Assembly: GCA_032622095.1 (NCBI GenBank)
Contig: CP136061.1
Coordinates: 130,274,754 to 130,338,753 of the forward strand
Source of the DNA: Siphonodentalium dalli
Lineage: Eukaryota; Mollusca; Scaphopoda; Gadilida; Siphonodentaliidae
DNA length: 64,000 nt
Direction of reading: 5' to 3'
Numbering within the stretch: position 1 is the first letter of the stretch; each line of letters starts with the position of its first letter. Under the pieces are notes generated by a model that was not told where the DNA came from, did no database searches, and saw nothing but the letters and a program-made list of their open reading frames with translations. Of the stretch, positions 27,001 through 34,020 are shown piece by piece. Both the position numbers and the translations under genes were made by a program.

Positions 27001-30000
27001 TAATAACCAACTCTGACTCATACCGGGAGATGAATTTACCCAACTACAGGTGTATATGCTGCACTTTCTGTTTACAGCACATACACTGGACGGTCGCTGG
27101 CTCAAGATTTCACTAACTGTGAACAGAAAGAAACTCAAAACCTTTATGATGGGCAGGTCAATAATCAAAAAAGTTGTTGGCCGCTATCAAAAAGGTTTGT
27201 TAATCCTTACTTTACTAAATGGATTTTCCCACCCACTTTTAACTGTATACATTGGAATAGTCTATTATTAATTCGGAGGGGTGTTCAGATAAAATGAGCA
27301 GACGTCATATTTATGAAATAATAACAAAAGTGCAGAAGGATTTTTATTCATTGGTGGGGAATGTTCAGATAATAAGTTCAACAAACGATTCTCGGACATG
27401 AACGATCAATAGACTGCTTGAATATTCATCACAATCAGATTTGGCAGTGTGGCAGAAGAAATTTGTTTTGGTCTGTAATTAGTGTTACAAAGTTTATTTG
27501 GGGTTCACACATCACCAAAGCTATTAACTACCTGAAAACATGTATATTATTGTTAAAGAAAAAACATTTATTTGTGTTATGATCCTTTTGGATGAGTTTA
27601 GAGATTCCATTGAAGTCGAATAAATAATGGGAATGATATAAACAATCCTAAACTGTAATGTATATAAGTTTATAAATATAAGTAATAAACAGTGGATTCA
27701 ACGTGGTCACAGGTTTTGTCCGCAATAAATATTAAGCAAACTCCACAAGAACTCTTTGGAGATCATGCAGTTTGTTGAATTTCCTCTTGAGGTCAAAATC
27801 CCATGACCACATTGAAACCATCGTTCTTATGTCAACCATCAGTTTATGAAAACGTGTAAGTGATAGGCCATATTATTATGCCCCCGACCCTCCAAAGGAG
27901 GATTTGTGGGTATAAAGTGGTGACATCCTTCTGTGGGTCCGTAACAAACATTTCACAACACAGCTCAAGTATCGATAGTCCAATTATGATGTCCTTTTGG
28001 TATGCCAGTGGACCAGCATTGTGGAAAGGATCTCCACATAGTGCAGGTTTTCTCCGCACTTGTTTTCAAGAGTTATGTCCCTTTGCTGGTGTCAACGCCA
28101 GACCTGTTTAATCTCCCGGATCGTGCGGGAGACTATCGGTTTGAGGCCTCATCTCCCGCTCTCCCGGATCACGGTTTCAATCAAATCAACAACAACAAAA
28201 AATTTAATGTCAAAATTCTCAGAACGTGGAAGTGTTTTCAATTGAAACCACGTGTGAACGAGATTTGCCGAGATCAGGTGTGATCCATTGATAACCGGAG
28301 TACAATGGCCTGCCTCTGGCGTTTAACTTTCAAAAGAAATTAATTGAATGTATGTTTTCTTTGGGGATCAATAATTACTATAAGCACCCAAGCATGGCGT
28401 GTTAGTAAATAAATGCACATGCTATATATACTGGGGTTGGGTTTATTTCTGCAATAAATCATTCTAGTTTACTAGTTCTTGTGTTAAATTTAGAAATGTC
28501 CGGTGTTTTAATTCGGCGAAACGCTGCCGAAATGACAGTGACGAAGTTGTTGATAGTCCATCGAAATGACGCCGATATGACTCCAAGTATAGGGATTTGT
28601 AGGCTGAAGAATTTTCTTGGTTTTAAATGTTATAACGCTAGACATTGATATCACTAATGAAATAATTATCAACAAAAAAATATTCAATTTTTTTATTTGA
28701 ATAAATGCATTTACATTAATTCATCCTTTGAAAAGTGAAGATTAATTACATTTAACTACTTTTAAAATCACTACCCACCATTTTTCAGAGGAAGAAATAG
28801 TGAAAATGTTACTTTTTAGCTGCAATTTGTAATCTCGCTGACAAGACCCAAATCTCCCTGACTGAAGGGGCAGAATCTCACTGACAGATTTTTAGGCATT
28901 AAACAGGTCTGGTCAACGCATCCATAACAAACATTATGCTTTGGATGTATTTATCATTGGATTTCATTGTCCTTTGTCATGGTGATAGCACAGGTTGGGG
29001 GAAAGGATATCCACATACTATGGGTTTCGTACAATATACTGCCAGAGTTACAACCCTTGTTTGACTTAGAAATTTGTGAATTGAGGATTCGGGGGTAGAT
29101 AGTGGAGACCTTCGTACGTCCGTCCTTCATAGTGCAGGTTTTGTTCGCACTTTTTTTCCAGAGTAATTGCCCTTTGCCAGACATATGTCCTGGGGTTTGC
29201 TTTGTCCACACTTTTTTCCTGAGTTATGTCCCTTCGCCAGAATTATGACTGGGGGTTAAACTGAGATAATTGCCCCACTTTTACTTCATGTTCTCTCTAA
29301 ATATGGCCAATATTGAGCATACAGTCAGGGGCATTGGCCCACACTTGGCGTTGCCCTTGTTGAATCAACTTAAAATCTTTCTGTGACAGTAAATAGTATT
29401 CTCTTGTTGGTTGTATAGCATTCACATCTCATTAAAGTGATGTGAAACACCCCGGTTGGGTGATCAAATACACATGTAGAAATGGAGAATAATGTTGCTC
29501 AAAGTAGTTATTTTTATGAATATTAATCTAAATTTACAACACACACCGTCAGGCTTATAAGTTTAGTATATGCAATGAGTATCGATGGTGAAATCATTTG
29601 CGTTAATTTATTGCCGATTGTTGAGTCCCGAATCGAGATGTAAGTATTTACAATTGGGAGTAGTTCAGATGGTGTTTTCTATGGAGTTGCATGGCCGATT
29701 TCTTTGAGATTTTGGGGATGTTAGTATAATGCTACATTCCCCCAGTTGGCATAGAGCATGGGTACTAATTTATCAGTTTCACGCACCCGAACAAGTCCAT
29801 AATATGTCTTTAAAAATCATATCCTTGGCTAATGAAAGATGGAACAATCCTCAACCCTTTCAGTGCCAAGGAGCTCTTTCCATCAATGTATCACATTATT
29901 ATAATCAATAAATTTGAAAAATGATCAAGGAAATATGGGTTGATACAAAAATCGGACTTGGCACTGAAAGGGTTAAATGTCAGACACAGTGGTCATGTGA

Positions 30001-32466
30001 ATCAGGTGACATTCAGTAAAAAAAAAACCTGAAATGTATGCATTTTTCTAATTTTTTGAAAACCTGAAACACTTTTTAGCTCAAATTCACTTGTCATGTT
30101 TGAGCTATTGCCATGGGTCAGCGTTCATCTAGCCATTCGTCCCATCAACAGTTTCATTTGGCTCACCCTACAGGATGTATCCCTCATCGGATCATCACCA
30201 AACTTCATATGGATCTTTGGGGTGACCTCTAGATGGGAGCCATCAATTATTTTGCCAAATTCGTTAAAAAACATGCCCACCAGAAGCCATTTTGAATTTT
30301 AAATTTGAATCCATTGGCACACCCTGCAGCCTGCATTTATTACAGAAATGTTTAGAAAATTTACAGGCATGTTTAGGATCGCCTATAGATGGGAGCTGTC
30401 ATATTTTAGCGATTTTCGATGAAAAACATAGCCGCCAGCAGCCATTTTGAATTTTACTCTTTGCATGAGTAAATCCTTGGGCACACCAAAATTCGTTAAA
30501 AACATGGCCGCCAGCAGCCATCTTGGATTTTACTCTTTGTATGACTAAATCCTTTGGCACACCCAACAGGTCACATCTCTCATCCAATTGTCAACGAACT
30601 TCATATGGATCATCGGGGTGATATCTCTAGATGAAAACCATCAATGTTTTCCGAAATTCGTTAAAAAACATGACCGCCAGAAGCCATCTTGGATTTCAAA
30701 GTTGAAGCCATGGGCGCAGCCCGTATTTATTGGAGAATTGTTTATAAATTCACAGGCATCAGGATCACATCAAATTTGTACAATGCTCGATGAAAAGCAT
30801 GGCTGCTGGCAGCCATCTTTGTTTTTACTCTTTGCATGACTAAATCCTTTGGCACACCCTACAGACCACATCCCTCATCCAATTATCACTAAACTTTATA
30901 TGGATATTCAGGGTGACTTCTAGATGGGAGCCATAATTCTTTTCCGAAATATGTAGAAATACATGGCTGCCAAATGCCATCTTGGATTTTACTCTTTGCA
31001 GCCCACATGTAATGGAGAAATGTTTGAAATGAAGCCCTTTACTGTAACTTTTTTTCTTTCCTTCTTTTTTGTCATTCTACTCATTGCTCATCCAAAAATG
31101 TATTCCTTCGCAAGTTGAGCTACAGTGTCATTGACACTTTAATTTTATTTGGAATCTTGATATTTGTTCTTTTCTTTTCTCAAACTGAATGGCACATGAT
31201 ACAGAAATATGAGCCAGTTGTTATGATACATAATTGTTCTGCTTTAATTCGAGATCATTCAGGTCATAAATTTTTCTTCATAATGCAACTTTCCACAGCT
31301 GTCAATCAAATAATTATTAGCAGATATTTTCAACCAATCAGTGACTGAGACAGTCGCTTTCTGCATTGAGAATCACTCTGTTCACTCTAATTTTGATATC
31401 CGCTGATTCTTTCAGTGTTAAACAACTTTTTTGTTGTCGAATCATAAAGTGCTGGAAGTTTTATTTGTGTAATGATGTTCAAAATCATCCATGACAGTAT
31501 TTTTCATTTTGTGTGACACTAGTCATATTTTAATGTATTATAACACATAGGCAGGCACTACAAAGCTCCTGCCACTAATTAATATTTGTGGAAACCTCCA
31601 TTCTCTTTCAGGTCAGAAAAGACGAATGAACCTAAAGTAATTAAAACTCTCAGTGATATAGAAATGGTAAGTGTTAGACTCACTGATTCATGTAATGGTA
31701 AGTGTTGAACCTCTCTGATTCATAAAATGGTATTATAAAGTGTTAGACCTCACTGATTCATGAAATAGTAAATCTTAGACCACACTGGTCATGAAATGGT
31801 AAGTGTGAAACCTCACTGATTCATGAAATATTAACTGTTAAACCTCACTGATTCACGAAATGGTAAGTGTTAGACCTCACTGATTCATGAAATGATATTG
31901 CATATTTTCAATGAACACCCACATGAAAATACAGGGCAAGTTCGAATTTTGGTTCGGTCCACCCACTTTTGCCAGAGTTATGGTCCTTGTCAACTTAGAA
32001 TTTGCTGATTATTTTGTTTTCCGGTGATAAATTTAGTTTCAGTTATCTGTTTGTTTTTAAATTTTGTATATGGTTTACTTGCCGGTATACGAAAATACAA
32101 GTCAAGTTCAAATTTGGGTTTTGTTTCCTATTTTTCTGGAGTTATGATCTTTGTAGACTTAGAATTTGATGATTATTTTGATTCCTGGGTGATAGCTTTA
32201 GTTATAGTTATCAGATTTTTTTAATTTGGTATATGCTAAAATGAGACAAGTCTTGTTAAAATTATTTCATATAAAACGAAATGTGCATATTTATTGTTGC
32301 AGCTGAAGTCAAATCGAAATCTCAATTCTCGAGAACCAGGCTCTCCAACAAAGAAATCAGTCAAGCCTGAAACAGAGTGTGCAAAGCGGCCAATGAACTC
32401 ATTCTTCTATTTTTCTCAAGAAAACAGAAAATATGTGAAGGATCAGAACCAGGGATTGGACAACAG
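5789..32466 (+). CDS. Zinc-finger/HMG-box protein gene, left copy (partial, 5 exons)
   Basis: Exons on the + strand: 5789-6015, 15177-15331, 20502-20745, 31612-31666, 32303-32466. Every junction has an AG acceptor or GT donor, and the phases chain without conflict (227, 382, 626, 681, 845 cumulative nt). The partial product is about 281 residues. A C2H2 finger uses C35, C40, H53, H57. A second, C2HC-type finger uses C67, C70, H83, C88 and is assembled across the first intron. A low-complexity Ser/Pro linker follows, then the start of an HMG box (KRPMNSFFYFSQENRKYV, from about residue 255). The 5' exon lies outside the window on this side, and the 3' part of the HMG box is lost at the gap. The combination suggests a nuclear DNA-binding or chromatin protein; I cannot name the orthologue. 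Exon sequence is conserved between arms while introns have taken many insertions. Confidence 0.85.
6117..6350. repeat. Exon-flanking foldback repeat, copy 1 (left)
   Basis: Pairs of ~80 bp palindromes built on GAGGTCCCCACAGGGTGAAT and AGCGTCACCAAATTCATCCT. Lies 100 bp after exon A. Mirror 57510-57735. Confidence 0.75.
6881..7120. mobile_element. Foldback MITE (left intron 1)
   Basis: Same family as 1783-2001, with a ~40 bp loop between the arms. The mirror copy is 56731-56970. Confidence 0.85.
7400..8978 (+). mobile_element. Mutator-like (MULE) element, defective
   Basis: Terminal inverted repeats begin GGTCCTACTATACGCAGC and GGTTCTACTATACGCAGC and contain tandem CAGCAAGTCCCTGG subrepeats. 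The flanking GAATTGTTG (7391-7399 and 8980-8988) is a 9 bp target duplication, the Mutator norm. It carries the ORF at 8018. The insertion lies within the left-only block, so it was nested there before or after that block arrived. Confidence 0.78.
8018..8806 (+). CDS. C-terminal fragment of a MULE-like transposase
   Basis: 262 residues; only the first ~175 look conserved. The segment WTNNNCESLNHILKQTVD, followed by a helical stretch and a second Trp-containing motif (VRPEIWNSKSSEVRD), resembles the region downstream of the DDE core in animal MULE-type transposases, recognised from memory of the family. No catalytic DDE residues are upstream in frame, so the fragment is not active. The tail after residue ~180 is low-complexity read-through. 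Confidence 0.5.
   Translation: MNRMKPLFTENFATAQLPGLAMDLSNWTNNNCESLNHILKQTVDSDWKSKPLTELVQALFSIVDGEYKELQRSLFGFGQFTLTKEFAKFYVRPEIWNSKSSEVRDKHFNRFLREIKPVHEKMLRTTDGQRMVLTAVSAGKNQDNERENERQRQPQSPKAKFPGPESEIKQHRDKENNFNTCIQIFFYSIKFSQYLGFSLSLLATYIQFILINFSFSSLLYIYMCICIFIKLKKIQLLIFSFNDSVPQFSPIPFNNLSVLRSN
9000..9890. mobile_element. Two minisatellite elements in the left-only block
   Basis: 9000-9380 begins with (TATG)n and ends AGCCCGAACGAAGTCGAGTA; 9390-9890 begins with TCTGT repeats, contains GGTCAAATC units and ends ATCCCGGACGAAGTGGGGTC. Both end in the same hairpin motif as 1280-1312. Confidence 0.65.
10040..10530. repeat. Fragment of the ~150 bp minisatellite family in the left-only block
   Basis: Carries GATGACGATCGGACAAGGGG and TTTTTAACGAAATTCGGGAA motifs shared with 30070-31135. 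The ORFs at 10040 and 10373 are read-through of this repeat. Confidence 0.55.
11297..11600. repeat. 173 bp tandem duplication
   Basis: AAAAGATTCTTACCT starts both units (11297 and 11470). They contain an AATAAA-like AT-rich stretch. Left-only block; no gene. Confidence 0.8.
12820..13680. repeat. ~90 bp tandem repeat (left)
   Basis: Eight or so imperfect units of about 85-95 bp, each with GGTTAATTAAATTGATATCC, TACATTCTTCCAG and GAGATACTGTTTGAATATTA. Mirror 52570-53420. Preceded by a 61 bp tandem duplication at about 12545-12670. No gene. Confidence 0.85.
13702..14271. mobile_element. TTAA MITE with 18 bp TIRs (left)
   Basis: 570 bp. TTAA|AGGCATGGATGGCCTTCG at one end is mirrored as CGAAGGCCATCCATGCCT|TTAA at the other. 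Target TTAA plus short TIR is the piggyBac-like pattern. It interrupts another repeat. Mirror 51983-52551. Confidence 0.85.
14738..15110. repeat. Exon-flanking foldback repeat, copy 2 (left)
   Basis: Two palindromes of the same kind about 300 bp apart, with AACTGCTATGGGAGACCTAG between. Ends 67 bp before exon B. Mirror 51147-51520. Confidence 0.75.
15177..15331 (+). CDS. Exon B, left: second half of the C2HC finger
   Basis: Acceptor ATTGACAG at 15176; donor ACAG|GTTTGT after 15331. Its first base completes the AG left by exon A to give Ser, then HNGLKYHSKKRC supplies the His and Cys ligands. The finger becomes C-x2-C-x12-H-x4-C only after splicing, which supports the junction. A Thr/Ser/Val-rich tail follows. 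Confidence 0.87.
15390..15525. repeat. Double hairpin after exon B (left)
   Basis: CTTATATATGCGAGTCTCCC pairs with the following GGGAGCCTTGCATATATAAG; a second pair uses AAGGTCATGGTAAATATTG. Mirror 50735-50870. Confidence 0.6.
15944..15987. repeat. Perfect 42-44 bp hairpin (left)
   Basis: AGGGGAATAACTCTATATCT followed directly by its reverse complement. Mirror 50270-50313. A similar GGGGAAATAACTCTAT occurs in the TIRs of 53850-56417. Confidence 0.85.
16000..17155. other. Intron 2 sequence, no gene seen (left)
   Basis: AT-rich intron sequence. A hydrophobic ORF at 16698-16958 is preserved in both arms but has no recognisable family or splice context. Mirror about 49100-50260. Confidence 0.5.
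17485..18790. mobile_element. Foldback element, middle level of the nest (left)
   Basis: Long inverted arms, for example TAAAGTCGATAAGATAACG around 18355 versus CGTTATTTTTCGACTTTATA reversed around 18660, and the outer ACTCTGGCTAACTCCCATAG versus its partner around 18730. The left arm is split by the inner hAT (17530-18274). Exact ends are blurred. Mirror about 47470-48775. Confidence 0.7.
17530..18274. mobile_element. Inner hAT-type element of the nest (left)
   Basis: 745 bp, TIRs TAGAGGTGCCACGATTA and TAGGGGTGCAATGATTA, perfect 8 bp duplication CTCTGGCT (17522-17529 and 18275-18282). Subterminal ATCGATTAT repeats. Mirror 47984-48727. Confidence 0.88.
19725..20120. repeat. Exon-flanking foldback repeat, copy 3 (left)
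   Basis: Same architecture as copy 2, 380 bp before exon C. Mirror 46138-46535. A degraded piece follows exon C at 21080-21190. Confidence 0.75.
20502..20745 (+). CDS. Exon C, left: linker region with CPSC motif
   Basis: Acceptor TTTCATTATAG at 20501; donor GCTAG|GTATGT after 20745. Phase continues from exon B (G|AT gives Asp). It encodes about 81 residues including IQCPSCSASELG and a Ser/Pro-rich stretch; no folded domain is recognised. Confidence 0.84.
21787..23768. mobile_element. Minisatellite-bearing element, ~150 bp units (left)
   Basis: Ends TTTTTAGCTCAACTTACTTT and TAAGTTGAGCTACAGTGTCA are inverted relative to each other over TAGCTCAACTTA. Between them are five to six units of about 150-160 bp, each with CATGGCCGCCAGCGGCCAT-like and TTTACTCTTTGCATGACTAA motifs. 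A hAT is nested at 22760. One unit (~119 bp net) is missing from the right arm (42565-44420). Short ORFs here are repeat read-through. Confidence 0.75.
22760..23571. mobile_element. hAT-type MITE with CCGGGAG subrepeats, nested in a minisatellite (left)
   Basis: 812 bp, TIR CAGACCTGTTAACC. The duplication is ATTGCCGC / ATGGCCGC, with one mismatch here but perfect GCGGCCAT in the mirror copy. Repeated TCCGGGAG near the ends may be transposase-binding sites. Same family as 28099-28911. Confidence 0.88.
24300..26640 (+). pseudogene. DIRS-like tyrosine-recombinase retrotransposon remnant (left)
   Basis: The + strand reads, with stops and frameshifts, a DIRS-type polyprotein. Reverse transcriptase motifs TAPRIYTKVV and RKRGLQIVVYIDDWL lie at about 24470-24570. 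An RNase H region contains LFMRPIQMHLLNKWD and GLITVDSHQ (24811-25197), then ADFLSQ and IDLFATSQNKKAP (25310-25520). A tyrosine recombinase contains FLADLFAGLKYRNISGYRS (25911-26141) and PFEPLECSSLKYLTWKTVF (26167-26364), continuing to about 26530. The order RT, RNase H, recombinase identifies the class. The N-terminal Gag part is not found. It cannot encode working proteins. Lies in intron 3. Confidence 0.86.
26597..26970. repeat. Inverted and direct repeats at the 3' side of the DIRS remnant (left)
   Basis: A ~60 bp segment at 26650-26712 recurs inverted at 26905-26968 (TTGTTAGATTTCGAACAAG and its partner). AGTTCAAGATGAATATATTTC recurs directly at 26601 and 26895. Split and inverted terminal repeats are a DIRS hallmark, so this may be the element's end. 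Mirror 39350-39720. Confidence 0.55.
26980..28090. other. Intron 3 sequence, no gene seen (left)
   Basis: Contains a dispersed repeat (27050-27400, related inverted to 19280-19480, with CATTGGTGGGAAATGTT-like motifs). No coding evidence. Mirror about 38225-39340. Confidence 0.5.
28099..28911. mobile_element. Second hAT-type MITE of the CAGACCTGTT family (left)
   Basis: 813 bp, TIR CAGACCTGTTTAAT, perfect duplication GTCAACGC (28091-28098 and 28912-28919). Subterminal CTCCCGGAT repeats on one side and CTGACAGA-type variants on the other. Mirror 37408-38220. Confidence 0.9.
28920..29430. other. Intron 3 sequence with GTTATGTCCCTTTGCC-like repeats (left)
   Basis: Short direct motifs (AGAGTTACAACCC, GAGTTATGTCCCTT, CACATAGT) resemble a decayed minisatellite. 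Mirror about 36895-37400. No gene. Confidence 0.45.
29432..29813 (+). mobile_element. TTAA-family element (left intron 3)
   Basis: TTAA|AGTGATGTGAAACACC to AATATGTCT|TTAA, 382 bp. Mirror 36506-36887. Confidence 0.82.
30070..31135. mobile_element. Second minisatellite-bearing element of the same superfamily (left)
   Basis: Same termini (CACTTTTTAGCTCAAATTC and GTTGAGCTACAGTGTCATTG) and the same internal CAGCCATCTTGGATTTTACT motif with divergent units. A 76 bp subrepeat around 30480-30555 is absent from the right arm (35255-36249). Confidence 0.75.
31612..31666 (+). CDS. Exon D, left: 55 nt micro-exon
   Basis: Acceptor CTCTTTCAG at 31611; donor GAAATG|GTAAGT at 31666/31667. Phase fits both neighbours and it reads RSEKTNEPKVIKTLSDIEM. 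It is too short to stand alone, but perfect conservation in the other arm and exact phase fit make it credible. A ~45 bp tandem repeat starts at its donor. Confidence 0.78.
31660..31905 (+). repeat. ~45 bp minisatellite starting at exon D donor (left)
   Basis: Units read roughly AAATGGTAAGTGTTAGACCT plus CACTGATTCATG. The first contains the true exon D donor and several later ones carry an intact GTAAGT. The right arm (34435-34735) has one extra ~70 bp unit. Confidence 0.85.
31910..32290. other. Intron 4 with an internal imperfect duplication (left)
   Basis: Two ~130 bp segments (about 31930-32060 and 32090-32215) share ACAAGTCAAGTTCAAATTTG-like and AGAATTTGATGATTATTTTG-like motifs. No coding evidence. 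Confidence 0.5.
32303..32466 (+). CDS. Exon E, left: start of HMG box
   Basis: Acceptor TTGTTGCAG at 32302; donor CAACAG|GTGGGT after 32466. It encodes a basic Ser/Pro linker, then KRPMNSFFYFSQENRKYV, the first helix of a sequence-specific-type HMG box. The box must continue in an exon not present between here and the gap. Confidence 0.87.
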
Positions 32467-32546
32467 GTGGGTAATTTTAAAATGTCAAAAGTTAAAAAAA
32501 TTATCAGTTCACGTAGACAAGTTTGAAGGCCAGAGTCATAAGTGGA

Positions 32547-32646
32547 NNNNNNNNNNNNNNNNNNNNNNNNNNNNNNNNNNNNNNNNNNNNNNNNNNNNNN
32601 NNNNNNNNNNNNNNNNNNNNNNNNNNNNNNNNNNNNNNNNNNNNNN
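32547..32646. other. Assembly gap of exactly 100 N
   Basis: One hundred consecutive N. A round 100 is a common placeholder for a scaffold gap of unknown size, so sequences on either side need not be neighbours in the genome. It sits exactly where the left arm ends, inside the intron after the HMG-box exon. Confidence 0.99.
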
Positions 32647-32908
32647 GATTTGGCTCTTGGTGAATTCTATCTCTAAAGCAAAAGTGAAATCATCAATATT
32701 GAATTCAACAATTTCACTTCAAATATAAACCATTTATCATGTTAATATTATTTGAAAATGAGAAGCAATGAATCTTATGTTTGTGATTTTCACAACTTCA
32801 TGTTATATCTCAAAAGATCATGAGATCATGTTCACCCTAATTTTTCATTCAGTTTCATGGCCTACATTTCGATAGAACAAAGTAAAAAAAATCAGATTTC
32901 TGTTTTGT
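32647..32908. other. Unmatched sequence right of the gap
   Basis: 262 bp of AT-rich sequence. No exon on either strand and no similarity to other parts of the window. On the - strand it is the furthest downstream intron sequence of the right gene copy. Confidence 0.5.
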
Positions 32909-33283
32909 TTAAAGTGATGTGAAACACTCTGGTGGGGTGATCAAATAGAAATGGAGAATAATCTTGCTCAAAGTTGTTATCTTTACGAATATTAATCCAA
33001 ATTGACAACACACACCGCCATTCTTAATGATTAATTAAATGCAACGACTCTCGATGGCTAAATCATTTATGTTAGTTTATCGCCGATAGTTGCGTCCCGA
33101 ATCGAGATGTAAATATTTACAATTGAGCGTAGTTCAAACGATGTTTTCTATGGAGTGGTATGGTCAATTTCTTTGAAAATTTCGGCATTGTTAATAGAAT
33201 GCTACATTCTCCAGGTTGGCAGAGCGCCTGCATACTAACTTATTAGTTTAACGCACTCTAACAAGTCCATAATATGTCTTTAA
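32909..33283 (+). mobile_element. TTAA-family element in the unmatched centre
   Basis: 375 bp with TTAA at both ends. Orientation is opposite to the gene in the right arm. It occupies a third of the post-exon E intron sequence. Confidence 0.83.
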
Positions 33284-33416
33284 GTGATGACTTCTTTGAT
33301 AAAAGATAGTCAAGAACTGTTGAGATAATCAAAAGATCAGGGAGACGGAGAGAAACTGGTCCTTTATAGTCTACTGCAGATTGAATCATTCAAAGCTATT
33401 TCAATAACTTCTCATT

Positions 33417-33620
33417 TACAGTAATGCTCTAAATAATCGACTCCTTAACCACAGCAGAATTATGGGTAATTTTTCAGGATTTAGTCGGAAATATGGCTTG
33501 TTGCCATTCATCAGAGAGCTTTCCGATGAATGGCAACAAGCCATATTTCCGACTAAATCCTGAAAAGTTACCCATAATTATGCTGTGGTTAAGGAGTCGA
33601 TTAATTAGGGCATTACTGTA
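33417..33620. mobile_element. Foldback MITE in the unmatched centre
   Basis: About 204 bp palindrome of the same family, within the sequence that has no left-arm counterpart. Bounded by TA on both sides. Confidence 0.85.
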
Positions 33621-33856
33621 CTAGTACTATTATCGACAACCAATATGTTGAAATGAAACAAGAACTGTATAATCCTTTTATTTCAAGACATATTGTTTCT
33701 TTTTGAATGAAATCAGTTGGACGCTTGAAATTCCATTCTGAATTTTCATTTAAGGAAGAAACACAACAATAACCACTCCACTTATGACTCTGGCCTTCAA
33801 ACTTGTCTACGTGAACTGATAATTTTTTTAACTTTTGACATTTTAAAATTACCCAC

Positions 33857-34020
33857 CTGTTGTCCAATCCCTGGTTCTGATCCTTCACATATTTTCTGTT
33901 TTCTTGAGAAAAATAGAAGAATGAGTTCATTGGCCGCTTTGCACACTCTGTTTCAGGCTTGACTGATTTCTTTGTTGGAGAGCCTGTTTCTCGAGAATTG
34001 AGATTTCGATTTGACTTCAG
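33857..34020 (-). CDS. Exon E, right copy
   Basis: Mirror of 32303-32466. The third base block after Arg-Glu reads ACA (Thr) instead of CCA (Pro), the only coding change I noticed between copies. Sequence downstream continues 80 bp past the left arm's last base and then 1.1 kb further without a recognisable exon. Confidence 0.87.

Larger units (their letters stand above)
1..32546 (+). repeat. Left arm of giant inverted repeat
   Basis: The whole stretch matches the reverse complement of 33777-61690. Base 1 pairs with 61690 and base 32546 (last base before the N run) pairs with 33777. Collinear anchors include 5804/58058, 15154/51103, 20504/45757, 24811/41508 and 32294/34029. The sum of paired coordinates steps only where one arm carries an insertion: from 66323 near the gap, to 66253 at 13310, to 63862 at 5804, to 61691 at the outer end. 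Exons of the zinc-finger/HMG gene are nearly identical in both arms, and noncoding differences look like about 1 percent substitutions plus indels. The arm reaches the window edge, so its true outer end is unseen. Confidence 0.97.

Noticed and set aside
32294-32728. 144-residue ORF crossing the gap
   Set aside because: Runs through 100 N and past the exon E donor; only 32303-32466 is exon.
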